Positions 5,387-5,404 of a DNA stretch of 5,404 nt are shown here, piece by piece; position 1 is the first letter of the stretch; each line of letters starts with the position of its first letter. Source of the stretch: Candidatus Firestonebacteria bacterium RIFOXYA2_FULL_40_8. Lineage in GTDB: Bacteria; Oederibacteriota; D2-FULL-39-29. The stretch covers positions 1 through 5,404 of the forward strand of contig MFGS01000162.1 in NCBI GenBank assembly GCA_001778355.1, given 5' to 3'. The position numbers were made by a program, and so were the translations under genes. The notes under the pieces were generated by a model that was not told the origin of the DNA, searched no databases, and saw only the letters and a list, made by a program, of their open reading frames with translations.

Positions 5387-5404
5387 TGACCGATTTTGAA
5401 GTAG
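5386..5404 (+). CDS. Start of a further gene, cut by the window edge
   Basis: An ATG overlaps the preceding stop as TAATG and is preceded by GGAG at 5377-5380, 5 nt away. Only six codons (MTDFEV) are visible, so no function can be given. The spacing and ribosome site match the coupled style of the genes before it, suggesting the operon continues. Confidence 0.55.

Overview
This window is ordinary bacterial chromosome: AT-rich, tightly packed and entirely coded on the + strand. No mobile element, CRISPR array, phage gene or long non-coding stretch is visible. The protein families are typical of free-living bacteria. The high A/T content, Lys-rich proteins and mix of neighbours would suit an anaerobe or an uncultured candidate-phylum bacterium. 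That placement is inference, and no lineage can be named from the sequence alone.

Region 1 (1-3627) is a five-gene cluster joined by short overlaps of 14, 1, 20 and 4 nt, so it is very probably one transcript with translational coupling. In order it holds the C-terminal part of a PhoH-family ATPase, the rRNA-maturation endoribonuclease YbeY, a CNNM/DUF21 membrane protein with a CBS pair, shikimate dehydrogenase AroE, and a radical SAM enzyme of the AmrS (AmmeMemoRadiSam) type. The order phoH-ybeY-CNNM resembles the ybeZ-ybeY-ybeX block of E. coli. Here, however, the third protein has the membrane domain and lacks the C-terminal CorC/HlyC domain, the reverse of E. coli YbeX. The aroE/amrS junction carries an A AAA AAG heptamer directly before the aroE stop. 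This makes a -1 frameshift joining the two reading frames conceivable, but it is unproven.

Region 2 (3628-3824) holds a near-consensus sigma-70-type promoter (TTGATA, 17 nt, TATAAT) six to seven bases upstream of the likely start of transcription, followed by a complete tRNA-Cys(GCA) with U73 and an encoded CCA. No intrinsic terminator is evident before or after the tRNA, so the promoter may also serve the genes downstream.

Region 3 (3825-5404) is a second co-oriented cluster: an exported TlpA/ResA-like thioredoxin with a CGPC active site, a small HD-domain hydrolase, a single-pass membrane protein of unknown function, and the first codons of a further gene cut by the window edge. The thioredoxin acts outside the membrane, while the HD protein should be cytosolic. 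Their shared job is not clear. No wholly new system can be claimed; the best leads are the aroE/amrS junction, the AmrS enzyme without its usual partners in view, the truncated CNNM protein, and the unrecognised membrane protein.
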